Shown in pieces: positions 1 through 4,873 of a stretch of DNA of 7,331 bases. The first letter of the stretch is position 1. The number at the start of each line of letters is the position of its first letter. The notes under the pieces were generated by a model that saw only the letters and a list, made by a program, of their open reading frames with translations, was not told the DNA's origin and searched no databases. A program made the position numbers and the translations under genes. Source of the stretch: Gemmataceae bacterium (GTDB taxonomy: Bacteria; Planctomycetota; Planctomycetia; Gemmatales; Gemmataceae); contig JADLBT010000275.1 of NCBI GenBank assembly GCA_020847555.1, forward strand, positions 1 through 7,331. The letters are read 5' to 3'.

Positions 1-853
1 ACTCCACCCCGTGCCGGTCGCGCCCGTGCAGGATCAGCGCTTGCCAGTCTGATTTCCCCGCGTCCGCCCCCTTGCTCGGATCCAGCGCCATCACCCGGAT
101 CGTCAGCTGGCCGAGGTCGGGCCAGTCGGTGAACCACAGCCCCGGCCAGTCCAGGTACTCCGGCGGCCACTCCGCGCCCTCCACCGCCACGAACCGGGCC
201 TCGTACTCCTGGCCGAAGTGGGCCGGGGCGTCGAGCCGGGCGGCCTCCAGCTCCGCGGCCGGGACCAGCGGGTTGTCGCTCGTCGGCCGCTGCCAGCGCT
301 CCCAGCCCTCGGTCCGGCCCGCGTGCTGGAACAGCTCCCAGAACCAGTTATGCCCCTTCGGCGTGCCGATGAACACGGCCCACCCGTTGCGGTCGCTGAG
401 GGTGGGCCGCAGCGATTCGGACCACGCTGCCCCATCCGTCTTGCCGGCCTCGTCGATCACCACCCCGTCCAGGCCGACGCCCACCAGCGAATCGGGGTGG
501 TGCGCGCTCTTGACGGTGATCGATCCGCCGCTGGTCAGCTCGACGCGCCGCTCCGTCTCGTCCTTGTGGACCCACGCCCCGCGGGTGGCGCGCTTCAGGT
601 CGCGCCAGATCTCCGACGCGGTCGGGTAGTCGGGGGCCACCCACCAGATCTTGCCACCGTCAATCGCCCCCCTGCGGGCGCCCCTTGCGGGGCCGTGGCC
701 GCGGATCGTCGCCAGCAGGCCCAGCGCCGTCTTGCCCCACCTTCTCCCGCATACTACCACCTTGTACCGGGCCGGGCTGAGGAGCACCGGCACCTGGTGC
801 GGCAGCGCCCGCGGCAGCGAGATGATGGGCGTCGTTCCCGTACCATCCGGCAT
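1..853 (-). CDS. terL: Phage terminase large subunit, C-terminus beyond the window
   Basis: This is the ATP-driven DNA-packaging motor with its headful/cos nuclease, acting at the procapsid portal. 284 codons are visible and the frame is still open at the left edge, so the gene is partial. The ATPase domain shows Walker A CGRRWGKT (residues 35-42), Walker B GVVIDEA (130-136) with its catalytic Glu, and a coupling motif FIGTPKG (161-167). The RuvC-like nuclease domain begins near residue 252, with its first acidic residue in ALDPSKGADAGKSDW (Asp258). The N-terminus (LPRALPHQVPVLLSPARYKVVV) has the usual 'adenine-binding' layout before Walker A. The start is the ATG at 853: a TGA lies in frame three codons upstream, and AAGGTG sits 7 nt before the ATG. 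It overlaps the upstream small-subunit-like gene by 194 nt, which is long. Identity is secure from motifs; only the missing end is unknown. Confidence 0.95.
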   Translation of the reverse strand, partial: MPDGTGTTPIISLPRALPHQVPVLLSPARYKVVVCGRRWGKTALGLLATIRGHGPARGARRGAIDGGKIWWVAPDYPTASEIWRDLKRATRGAWVHKDETERRVELTSGGSITVKSAHHPDSLVGVGLDGVVIDEAGKTDGAAWSESLRPTLSDRNGWAVFIGTPKGHNWFWELFQHAGRTEGWERWQRPTSDNPLVPAAELEAARLDAPAHFGQEYEARFVAVEGAEWPPEYLDWPGLWFTDWPDLGQLTIRVMALDPSKGADAGKSDWQALILHGRDRHGVE

Positions 854-1307
854 CTTCGATCACCTTGACCGTGGCGTCGGTCCTCACCTCGTGCTTCGCG
901 GCCGGGTACAGGCCGAGCAGCCGGGCCTCGTCCTGCAGGACGCCCAGCGCGGTGCGCAGGTCGCCGCTCACCATCGCCTTGCCGTACAGGTTGCGGCGCT
1001 GGGCCAGGTGGCGCCGAACCACCTTCTTGCGGGACGCGCGGCAGTTCTCGGCGAGCATCCGGTCGGCGGCGGCGATGTAGCGCCACAACTGGCTGTCGCT
1101 CAAGGGCTTCTGGCGAGGCCCCAGGTGCCACGGGGATCCCGCCTCGGCCTCCTTCTCGCGCACATACTCCCGCACGTCGTAAATCTCTGCGCCGTCCAGC
1201 CGGATGCGCAGGATCTCCTCGGTGCGGAGCAGCACCTCAGCCGCCGTCGCCTTCGGCTTTTTCGGCGCGGCGGACCGCTTCCCGGTCTTTTTCTTTGCCT
1301 TCGCCAA
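660..1307 (-). CDS. Terminase small-subunit-like DNA-binding protein
   Basis: This is probably the DNA-recognition partner of the large terminase, judging by its position directly upstream and its architecture. The 215-aa product has a Lys-rich tail (residues 1-20, AKAKKKTGKRSAAPKKPK) and a helix-turn-helix-like region (about 30-85: RTEEILRIRLDGAEIYDV, then LSDSQLWRYIAAADRMLAE). A helical block follows (98-133: RHLAQRRNLYGKAMVSGD, then LRTALGVLQDEARLLGLYP). This layout, 'which positions to read, DNA-binding helix, then GDxRTAL...LLGL', is familiar from phage packaging small subunits. The only start in frame near the top is TTG at 1307: a TGA lies two codons upstream and the Shine-Dalgarno is weak. 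The last 65 residues (after about EDAG at 151) are low-complexity Ala/Pro/Arg and lie inside terL. They may be a non-conserved tail, or the result of a lost stop. Function is inferred. Confidence 0.7.
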   Translation of the reverse strand: MAKAKKKTGKRSAAPKKPKATAAEVLLRTEEILRIRLDGAEIYDVREYVREKEAEAGSPWHLGPRQKPLSDSQLWRYIAAADRMLAENCRASRKKVVRRHLAQRRNLYGKAMVSGDLRTALGVLQDEARLLGLYPAAKHEVRTDATVKVIEDAGWYGNDAHHLAAAGAAAPGAGAPQPGPVQGGSMREKVGQDGAGPAGDDPRPRPRKGRPQGGD

Positions 1308-1338
1308 GGGTCACTTGCTCGTCGATCCAGGCGGCGTG
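1237..1338 (-). other. In-frame continuation of the PLD-like gene beyond its TGA
   Basis: Immediately after the TGA (1339-1341) the same frame encodes HAAWIDEQVTLGEGKEKDRE and a further charged stretch, 33 codons in all, before a second TGA at 1237-1239. The first 12-15 residues look like a genuine PLD-family tail; the rest is mostly shadow of the terminase small-subunit-like gene that starts at 1307. It could arise from a TGG-to-TGA change, which would restore LHD-W-HAAWID. No start codon makes this segment independently meaningful. Confidence 0.4.
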
Positions 1339-1923
1339 TCAGTCGTGCAACTCGGGGCTGTTGACGAGCGCGAACTGCTCGCGCCCGCTGCTGCTGGAGC
1401 ACAGGTTAGCACTCCCCTCGATGCAGAGTCGAGCGCCCGACGCGAACGCGAACGTCACCACCTTGGCGTGGCTGTGGACGCAGGCGGCGCGCTGGCCCCG
1501 GTCGCGGAACTGCTTGAGGGTGTCGTACCAGAGCCCGGCCTTGTGGCCGCGGAAGAACAGGGAGCAGAGGAGGGTGAGGCTGGTCACGGTCCCGGCGTCG
1601 AGCCACCCGACCATGTGTTTCTGGTTGCGCTCGTTGAAGCTGAGGGTGGCGATCCGCATGCGGTCGCGCTTGCCGTGCTTCTCCAGGATCACACCGAGGA
1701 CGTCGGACAGGTCCAGACGGGTCGTCACGACGGCGTGCAGGGACTCGCCGGGCGCGGGCAGGCTGGCGAGGACGTCGCGCGCCTCCCGGACGCCGGCCCG
1801 GCGGCGATCGAGGAGCTTGAGGAGCTTCGGGCTGGGTAGCCCCTCGCCGTTGTCGGCGTCGTCGTCCTTGGCGGACGGGGCCGGGCGGCCGAACGGGTTG
1901 GGGCGGGTCGAGAAGCGGGCCAT
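1339..1923 (-). CDS. Phospholipase-D-like (single HKD-type) phage protein, possibly truncated by TGA
   Basis: The 194-aa protein resembles PLD-superfamily proteins in phages, which can be nucleases or structural folds of unknown activity. The C-terminal half carries HxK (HAK, residues 152-154), then VVTFAFASGARLCIEGSANL with the GSxN motif (170-173), followed by GREQFALVN. The Asp expected four residues after the Lys of HxK is Ala here, so catalysis is doubtful. Residues 15-30 are acidic and likely disordered. The start is the ATG at 1923, 11 nt after the upstream gene's stop, with no strong Shine-Dalgarno. After the last residues (SPELHD) the frame reads TGA and then continues as HAAWIDEQVTLGEG for 33 codons. 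As I remember the family, an aromatic residue followed by HxAWID is the normal ending, so this stop may be premature. It lies between accessory genes and the packaging pair. Confidence 0.75.
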   Translation of the reverse strand: MARFSTRPNPFGRPAPSAKDDDADNGEGLPSPKLLKLLDRRRAGVREARDVLASLPAPGESLHAVVTTRLDLSDVLGVILEKHGKRDRMRIATLSFNERNQKHMVGWLDAGTVTSLTLLCSLFFRGHKAGLWYDTLKQFRDRGQRAACVHSHAKVVTFAFASGARLCIEGSANLCSSSSGREQFALVNSPELHD

Positions 1924-1934
1924 TGGCTACCCGA

Positions 1935-2126
1935 TCAGAACGGGGCCTCCTCGGTCGGCCGGCGGTTCCAGCCGCTCCCGCCGCCGCCGAGGTAGCGGGC
2001 GATCTGCTCGCGCTGGGCCTGGGACAGTTTGCGCCGCCCCTTCTTCGCGCGCGGCTTGCGGGCCTCGGTCAGGCGGGCGCCGGTCTTTGGGCTGAACTTC
2101 GCTATCGGGGTCACCTCCGGCCGCAT
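1935..2126 (-). CDS. Small basic protein of unknown function (63 aa)
   Basis: I do not recognise a family. The product is 63 aa, strongly basic in the middle (EARKPRAKKGRRKLSQ, about residues 21-36), followed by a predicted helix (LSQAQREQIARYL) and a Gly-rich, polar tail. The helix after LSQAQ looks like a short regulatory or DNA-contacting segment, but this is inference. The ATG at 2126 is the only ATG in this stretch of the frame; the frame stays open further upstream, but there it is a shadow of the larger gene at 2428-3201. The Shine-Dalgarno is weak (GGCGGC). A GGAGGTGA lies a few codons inside the gene but is not followed by a usable start codon. It ends 11 nt before the PLD-like gene, so the two are probably co-transcribed. 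The hairpin just upstream may separate it from the Lys/Ala-rich peptide gene. Confidence 0.55.
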   Translation of the reverse strand: MRPEVTPIAKFSPKTGARLTEARKPRAKKGRRKLSQAQREQIARYLGGGGSGWNRRPTEEAPF

Positions 2127-2166
2127 GGTAGCCGCCGCCCGCGCCCGGGGGCAACGGCGCGCGAAA

Positions 2167-2195
2167 CGGCCCCGGGTCGGTGGTCCCCGGGGCCG
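2167..2195 (-). terminator. Perfect 10-bp GC hairpin, possible intrinsic terminator
   Basis: CGGCCCCGGG pairs perfectly with CCCGGGGCCG around a 9-base loop. On the minus strand it follows the Lys/Ala-rich peptide gene by 35 nt and is followed by TTTCGCG, so only a three-T tract is present. It may end or attenuate transcription of the early/accessory operon. The short U tract makes a true rho-independent terminator uncertain; it could also be an mRNA-stabilising hairpin. Confidence 0.45.
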
Positions 2196-2230
2196 TGTGG
2201 GGCGCGGCTCTCTCCCCGCGCCCGCCGTCG

Positions 2231-2335
2231 CTACTTCTTCGCCCCGCCCTTGGGCTTCGGCGGGGCCGCCTTCTTCCCGGCCGCTTTGCCCTCCTTCACG
2301 GTTCGCGGGCTGGCGGGCTTCTTCGTCGCTGCCAT
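2231..2335 (-). CDS. 34-aa Lys/Ala/Pro-rich (histone-H1-tail-like) peptide
   Basis: The peptide MAATKKPASPRTVKEGKAAG followed by KKAAPPKPKGGAKK is about one third Lys with Ala/Pro spacers and has no hydrophobic core. It resembles the KAAPKK-type tails of H1-like proteins and would be expected to be disordered and bind nucleic acid or membrane phosphates non-specifically. That is composition-based inference, not a family match. The ATG at 2335 has a convincing Shine-Dalgarno (GAGG, 8 nt before), which is the main reason to call it; a longer frame upstream of this ATG is a shadow of the neighbouring gene. It ends in TAG. If TAG were read through, the frame would continue as a basic, Arg-rich tail across the hairpin to a TGA near 2113. 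Confidence 0.55.
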   Translation of the reverse strand: MAATKKPASPRTVKEGKAAGKKAAPPKPKGGAKK

Positions 2336-2427
2336 CACTGGTCCCTCGCGGTGTGGGGCCGGCGGGCGCCTCGCTGGGGTGCCACGCGCCGGCCGATGCT
2401 CCAGTGTGCCACAGTGGCGGCGGGGAT

Positions 2428-3201
2428 TCAATCCCGCCCGAGCAGCAGGTCGAGCACCCAGCACCCGCGGACGTGGGGGCCGCGGCTCGGCATCCACCCT
2501 CGGGCCTTATGGTATCGGTCTGAACCACAGTGGGGGCACTTCCCCAGCGGAAGCCGGTCACGCTCGTGAAACGCCTTGCCGCACTGCCTGGCCTCGCAGA
2601 TGCGGAACGTCCCCAAGGCGTCCCCACTTGATTCCTCCCCCCGCAAATGCCGCAGCACCGCCTCTTCCGTGCAGCCCTCCTCCTCCAGCGCGTCCGCCAG
2701 TACGGCGAGGCGGGCCGAATCAAGGATGCCGCCCGCAGCCCGCTCCTCGTAAGCGGCCCGTGCCAGCCCCACGACGGTAGAGTTGTACCAGGGCGGCCAC
2801 CGCTTCCACTTGCTCACCAGTCCGCCGGGCAGCACGGCGACCGGGGTGCCGATCTCCACCGGTCGCCACGGGTTACCGAACACGTCCCGGAGGAGGGCGG
2901 CCGATTCCGCCGGGCGCAAGATGCGCGCCGACTCTTCCGCGGCCCGCACGGCGTTGCGGTCGCAGCACCACAGGTCCGACGCAATGCGCGCCTGGGTGAG
3001 GTCGTCGGCCGTCGCCAGCCCTTCCGCGCACCGCTCGGCGGTGGCGATGTCTTCCCAAGTAATGCGGCTGACCTTCCAGTCCGTCGCCCCGGCAGGGACG
3101 GCTCGGCGCGCCACGGCGCAGGCGAACAGCCGCAGTTTGCGGTCGGACGCCGTGAGTTGGTACGAGTCCTCCCCGGCCCGGCCCCGGCGGTTGTCTACCA
3201 T
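2428..3201 (-). CDS. Gemmataceae-type conserved protein with an inserted zinc ribbon
   Basis: This 257-aa protein carries the signature blocks of a large paralogous family of unknown function seen in Gemmata-type genomes: SDRKLRLFACAVARR (residues 19-33), AERCAEGLATADDL (55-68), ALLRDVFGNPWRPV (102-115), VVGLARAAYEER (143-154), LAVLADALEEEGC (166-177) and GPHVRGCWVLDLLLG (241-255). Between the 'LRHLRG' and 'GPHVRGCW' blocks, which I remember as nearly adjacent, about 50 residues are inserted. They contain C202, C207 and the pair CPHC (222-225), a likely zinc ribbon. The ATG at 3201 directly follows an in-frame TAG; the expected family N-terminus lies in the same frame just upstream of that TAG (see 3202-3273). 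The short segment after the ATG (VDNRRGRAGEDSYQLT) is not typical. No catalytic site is visible. Confidence 0.8.
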   Translation of the reverse strand: MVDNRRGRAGEDSYQLTASDRKLRLFACAVARRAVPAGATDWKVSRITWEDIATAERCAEGLATADDLTQARIASDLWCCDRNAVRAAEESARILRPAESAALLRDVFGNPWRPVEIGTPVAVLPGGLVSKWKRWPPWYNSTVVGLARAAYEERAAGGILDSARLAVLADALEEEGCTEEAVLRHLRGEESSGDALGTFRICEARQCGKAFHERDRLPLGKCPHCGSDRYHKARGWMPSRGPHVRGCWVLDLLLGRD

Positions 3202-3273
3202 CTAACTGCTGCCGTCCAGGAGCCGCAGCATCGCCCCCGGGTCGTCGCTGGCCAGCCATTCCGCCTCACCCAC
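3202..3273 (-). pseudogene. Severed N-terminus of the Gemmataceae-type protein (23 codons + TAG)
   Basis: GTG at 3273 opens a 23-codon frame whose product contains GEAEWLASDDPGAMLRLL. This matches the xEAEWLAxxDPxxML opening I know from the protein family encoded downstream. It ends in TAG at 3202-3204 and the next codon is ATG at 3201 in the same frame, so one amber codon separates the two halves of a single gene. The start is well supported: GGAGGAGG lies 6 nt upstream, and the preceding gene's TAA ends one base before the GTG. Either a nonsense mutation has split the gene, with re-initiation at the ATG, or TAG is read through to give a 281-residue product. Confidence 0.7.
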
Positions 3274-3274
3274 C

Positions 3275-3502
3275 TTACACCTCCTCCACCCGCACCACCC
3301 GCGCGACCGCCTCGCCCTTGCGCGGCCGGACGCACCGCTCGCACACCAGCCGGACCAGCCCGCGCCCGTGCAGCTCGGCCCACAGCGAGCCGCCGCAGGT
3401 GCCGCACGGCCCCTTGCCGAGGCGCCACTACCCCGGCAGCCCATCCAGCCGGACCAGTCCGCCGGGCAGGCGCTCAACCACCCGCAGCGTCTCCACGCCC
3501 AT
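3275..3502 (-). pseudogene. Small zinc-ribbon protein interrupted by an in-frame TAG
   Basis: The frame starts at ATG 3502 with a strong Shine-Dalgarno. It encodes 24 residues (GVETLRVVERLPGGLVRLDG, then LPG), meets TAG at 3428-3430, then continues for 50 residues to a TAA at 3275. The second part holds two Cys pairs, CGTC and CERC, about 18 residues apart within GPCGTCGGSLWAEL and GLVRLVCERC, a classic four-Cys zinc ribbon. After the TAG there is no ATG, GTG or TTG before the first Cys pair, so the ribbon cannot be made without reading through the TAG. The full product would be 75 aa. It overlaps the helicase-loader gene by 29 nt, and the next gene begins one base after its TAA. It is either a nonsense-mutated gene or one expressed by amber readthrough. 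Function is unknown; phages often encode similar tiny zinc-ribbon proteins. Confidence 0.65.
3280..3287 (-). promoter_or_regulatory. Strong Shine-Dalgarno GGAGGAGG for the GTG at 3273
   Basis: GGAGGAGG (minus strand) precedes the GTG at 3273 by 6 nt and lies inside the last codons of the zinc-ribbon frame. It indicates that translation of the Gemmataceae-type gene was meant to start at 3273 and not at the ATG (3201), which has no comparable site before it. Confidence 0.7.
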
Positions 3503-4034
3503 CGTCGGCCCCCTCCGTGGGTCCGGGCAGCGCCTTGAACACCCGCCGCGCCGCCTGCTCGATGGCCCGCCGGACCGGCTCCGGCAGCGCCTGCAGATGC
3601 TCCTCCCGGTCCGCGATTGGCCCGTAGGCGTCGCGGAACTGCGCCCGCGGCGTCTCCAGGTCGGTCGCGTCGCACAGCGACCGCCAGCCGAGGCACCGCG
3701 CGGCGTGCGCGACGACCGGCGGCAGCGACGCCAGCCCCTCGCGCTCCCGGTCCACGCCGAACCGGCGCACCGCCCTGAGCGCCAGCTCCCACGCCTCGGC
3801 CCACGTCGGCAGCCGGCCGCGCGTCGCCGCGACGGCGAGTTGCCGGATGGTCCCGACCGGGGGTATGGTCGGGTAACGCGACTCGCACAGCGCCTGCCGC
3901 GCCGCCGCCGCGACCGCCGCCCCGGGCAGGTCCTTGAGGAGGTCGTAGTACACCTCCAGCTGGTCCCGCGGCATGGGCTTGCCGACCGCCGCCGAGAGGT
4001 ACGCGGAAACCTGCGCGAACTCATCCCGTGTCAC
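3474..4034 (-). CDS. G39P-type replicative helicase loader-like protein
   Basis: This likely delivers the host or phage replicative helicase (DnaB type) to the phage origin. The 186-aa protein opens with TRDEFAQVSAYLSAAVGKPM, followed by RDQLEVYYDLLKDLP (about 23-37) and a helical block ending in ESRYPTIPPVGTIRQL (51-66). This is the layout of the small N-terminal domain of phage helicase loader/inhibitor proteins (SPP1 G39P type), where a short motif around 'YPTIPP' separates helices. The C-terminal half (75-170) is helical (AEAWELALRAVRRF, WRSLCDATDLETPRAQFRDAYG). The start is GTG at 4034: GGAGG precedes it by 8 nt and the gene overlaps the upstream initiator by 14 nt, indicating translational coupling. 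The long in-frame extension upstream is a shadow of the initiator gene. The pairing with an upstream DnaD-like gene supports the assignment. Confidence 0.7.
   Translation of the reverse strand: MTRDEFAQVSAYLSAAVGKPMPRDQLEVYYDLLKDLPGAAVAAAARQALCESRYPTIPPVGTIRQLAVAATRGRLPTWAEAWELALRAVRRFGVDREREGLASLPPVVAHAARCLGWRSLCDATDLETPRAQFRDAYGPIADREEHLQALPEPVRRAIEQAARRVFKALPGPTEGADDGRGDAAGG
3509..3516 (-). promoter_or_regulatory. Shine-Dalgarno GGAGGGGG for the ATG at 3502
   Basis: GGAGGGGG lies 6 nt before the ATG at 3502, inside the 3' end of the helicase-loader gene. It is the main evidence that the zinc-ribbon frame is, or was, translated from 3502. Confidence 0.65.
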
Positions 4035-4746
4035 CTGCGCTGCCTCCTTGCAAAAACTCCCTCTGGCCGGCGAACAGGTCGCCGGCCTGGCCGTTCCGCC
4101 CGCCCTTGGGCGGGAACACGCCCTGCCACCCGTTTCGGATTGACTCGGTGAGGGAGGCGACGGCACGCGCGGGGCCGAGGCTCGCGAGGAGCGCTAGCTG
4201 CTCCTGGAGAGTCTCGGCGCGGCAGGTGAGGCGTCGCCCGCGTCGGTAAGTCAACCAGCGGTCCCACGCCGCGCGGAATTCCGGGGTGTCGATGCACGCG
4301 GGAACTTCCGGGGGGGGTGGGGGGGTATTCCTCTTCTGTCTTGTCTTGTCTTGTCTTGTAGTCCCGGTTTTGTCCCCGGATTTCGGGGACAATTTCGGGA
4401 CAGCGCGCTGCTGCCGCTTCTTCTCCCGCTCCTTGAGGCGGCTCTTGGCGTTCCGCCCCATCCAGCGGTCGAAGTTGGGGATGGTCAGCCCGTCCGGGGC
4501 GACCGCCAGCCAGCCGGCCTGGACGACGGCCAGCCAGAACGCCCCGTCCGTCTCGGGGATGACCGCCGGCAGGTCGGCGACGGTCAGCCGGGGCAGGAAG
4601 CCGTCGTCCGTCTCGGCGTCGGCCCAGTCCCAGAAGTCGCACAGGAGGTCGGCCACGACCCGGCGGCCCAGGCCGGTGGTGCGCGCGATGTCGATCACCT
4701 CGCGCTTGCGGCTGAGCCCCTTGCACCGCGGAATCCATTCGGCCAT
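4021..4746 (-). CDS. DnaD-like phage replication initiator / replisome organiser
   Basis: This probably binds the phage origin and recruits the helicase loader encoded next to it. The 241-aa protein has an N-terminal winged-helix-like domain (about 1-98: CKGLSRKREVIDIARTTGLG, VVADLLCDFWDWADAETDDG, LPAVIPETDGAFWLAVVQAG, GLTIPNFDRWMGRNAKSR). A basic low-complexity linker follows (about 100-150, with TTRQDKTRQKR and PPPPP), then a small helical C-terminal domain (155-212) ending in SIRNGWQGVFPPKGG, close to the 'I..gWqGlf' end of DnaD-type domains. The ATG at 4746 is preferred over the longer frame because AGGGG lies 7 nt upstream and the preceding frame ends 4 nt before it. The linker DNA contains pentamer repeats, C tracts and a nested palindrome that may be the origin. 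Length and domain order fit phage initiators. Confidence 0.8.
   Translation of the reverse strand: MAEWIPRCKGLSRKREVIDIARTTGLGRRVVADLLCDFWDWADAETDDGFLPRLTVADLPAVIPETDGAFWLAVVQAGWLAVAPDGLTIPNFDRWMGRNAKSRLKEREKKRQQRAVPKLSPKSGDKTGTTRQDKTRQKRNTPPPPPEVPACIDTPEFRAAWDRWLTYRRGRRLTCRAETLQEQLALLASLGPARAVASLTESIRNGWQGVFPPKGGRNGQAGDLFAGQREFLQGGSAGDTG
4310..4325. repeat. Adjacent homopolymer tracts G8-T-G7 inside the initiator gene
   Basis: On the plus strand eight G's, one T and seven G's lie in a row; on the coding strand they encode the PPPPP part of the linker. Tracts of this length slip during replication, so the downstream C-terminal domain could be put out of frame. It may be a simple consequence of a Pro-rich linker in a high-GC genome. 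Confidence 0.85.
4337..4359. repeat. Four tandem TGTCT pentamers inside the initiator gene
   Basis: Four perfect copies of TGTCT (AGACA on the coding strand) plus a partial fifth lie end to end and encode TTRQDKTRQ of the linker. The unit length is not a multiple of three, so gain or loss of a copy would shift the frame. The patch is conspicuously AT-richer than its surroundings and sits next to a palindrome, which also fits initiator-binding iterons. Confidence 0.85.
4361..4401. repeat. Nested palindrome in the initiator gene, candidate origin element
   Basis: GTCCCG and CGGGAC form an outer 6-bp pair; inside, TGTCCCCG and CGGGGACA form an 8-bp pair around the loop GATTT. GTTT and ATTT separate the inner and outer pairs. 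The structure directly adjoins the pentamer repeats. Repeats plus palindrome plus AT-rich patch within a replication-initiator gene is the arrangement of several phage origins, lambda gene O being the best known. The role as origin is inference. Confidence 0.5.
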
Positions 4747-4750
4747 GGCG

Positions 4751-4873
4751 TCACCCCTGCCCGTTGTCCATGCCCGTTTCCTCCGTGGTGCCAATCGTGG
4801 GGGTCACCTCCAGCTCGTACCGATACAGCCCCGCCCGCGCGTCCAGGCAGGTGCATTGGATGGTGTAGCACGC
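4751..4873 (-). CDS. Downstream (-1) frame of the TnpB-like fragment
   Basis: These 40 codons (ACYTIQCTCLDARAGLYRYE, then LEVTPTIGTTEETGMDNGQG) follow naturally from YPG in the other frame and end in TGA 4 nt before the DnaD-like gene's ATG. The segment has no plausible start or Shine-Dalgarno of its own: the part of this frame before 4873 reads as Pro/Arg-rich shadow sequence. It is therefore reached either by a -1 frameshift at CCCGGGG (4873-4879) or was joined in an ancestor before loss of one G from the G run. The close spacing to the next gene suggests ribosomes are expected to end here, at 4751, to couple to the initiator. Confidence 0.5.
   Translation of the reverse strand, partial: ACYTIQCTCLDARAGLYRYELEVTPTIGTTEETGMDNGQG

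Noticed and set aside
103..644. Open frames on both strands across 72-868 (Arg/Gly/Pro-rich products)
   Set aside because: They are shadows of the large terminase, which has clear motifs in the third minus-strand frame; the products are low-complexity without recognisable blocks.
667..691. Near-duplicate CCCCTGCGGG / CCCCTTGCGGG in terL
   Set aside because: It is short, lies within a coding loop after Walker A and needs no special explanation in this base composition.
1295..2095. Long plus-strand frames such as 1295-2095, 1923-2780, 2647-3627, 3318-4151 and 5214-5990
   Set aside because: High GC keeps antisense frames open; each lies opposite a minus-strand gene with recognisable domains, and none has convincing motifs or ribosome sites.
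2336..2427. 92-base gap upstream of the Lys/Ala-rich peptide gene
   Set aside because: I looked for promoter, hairpin and small frames and saw nothing beyond the peptide's own Shine-Dalgarno.
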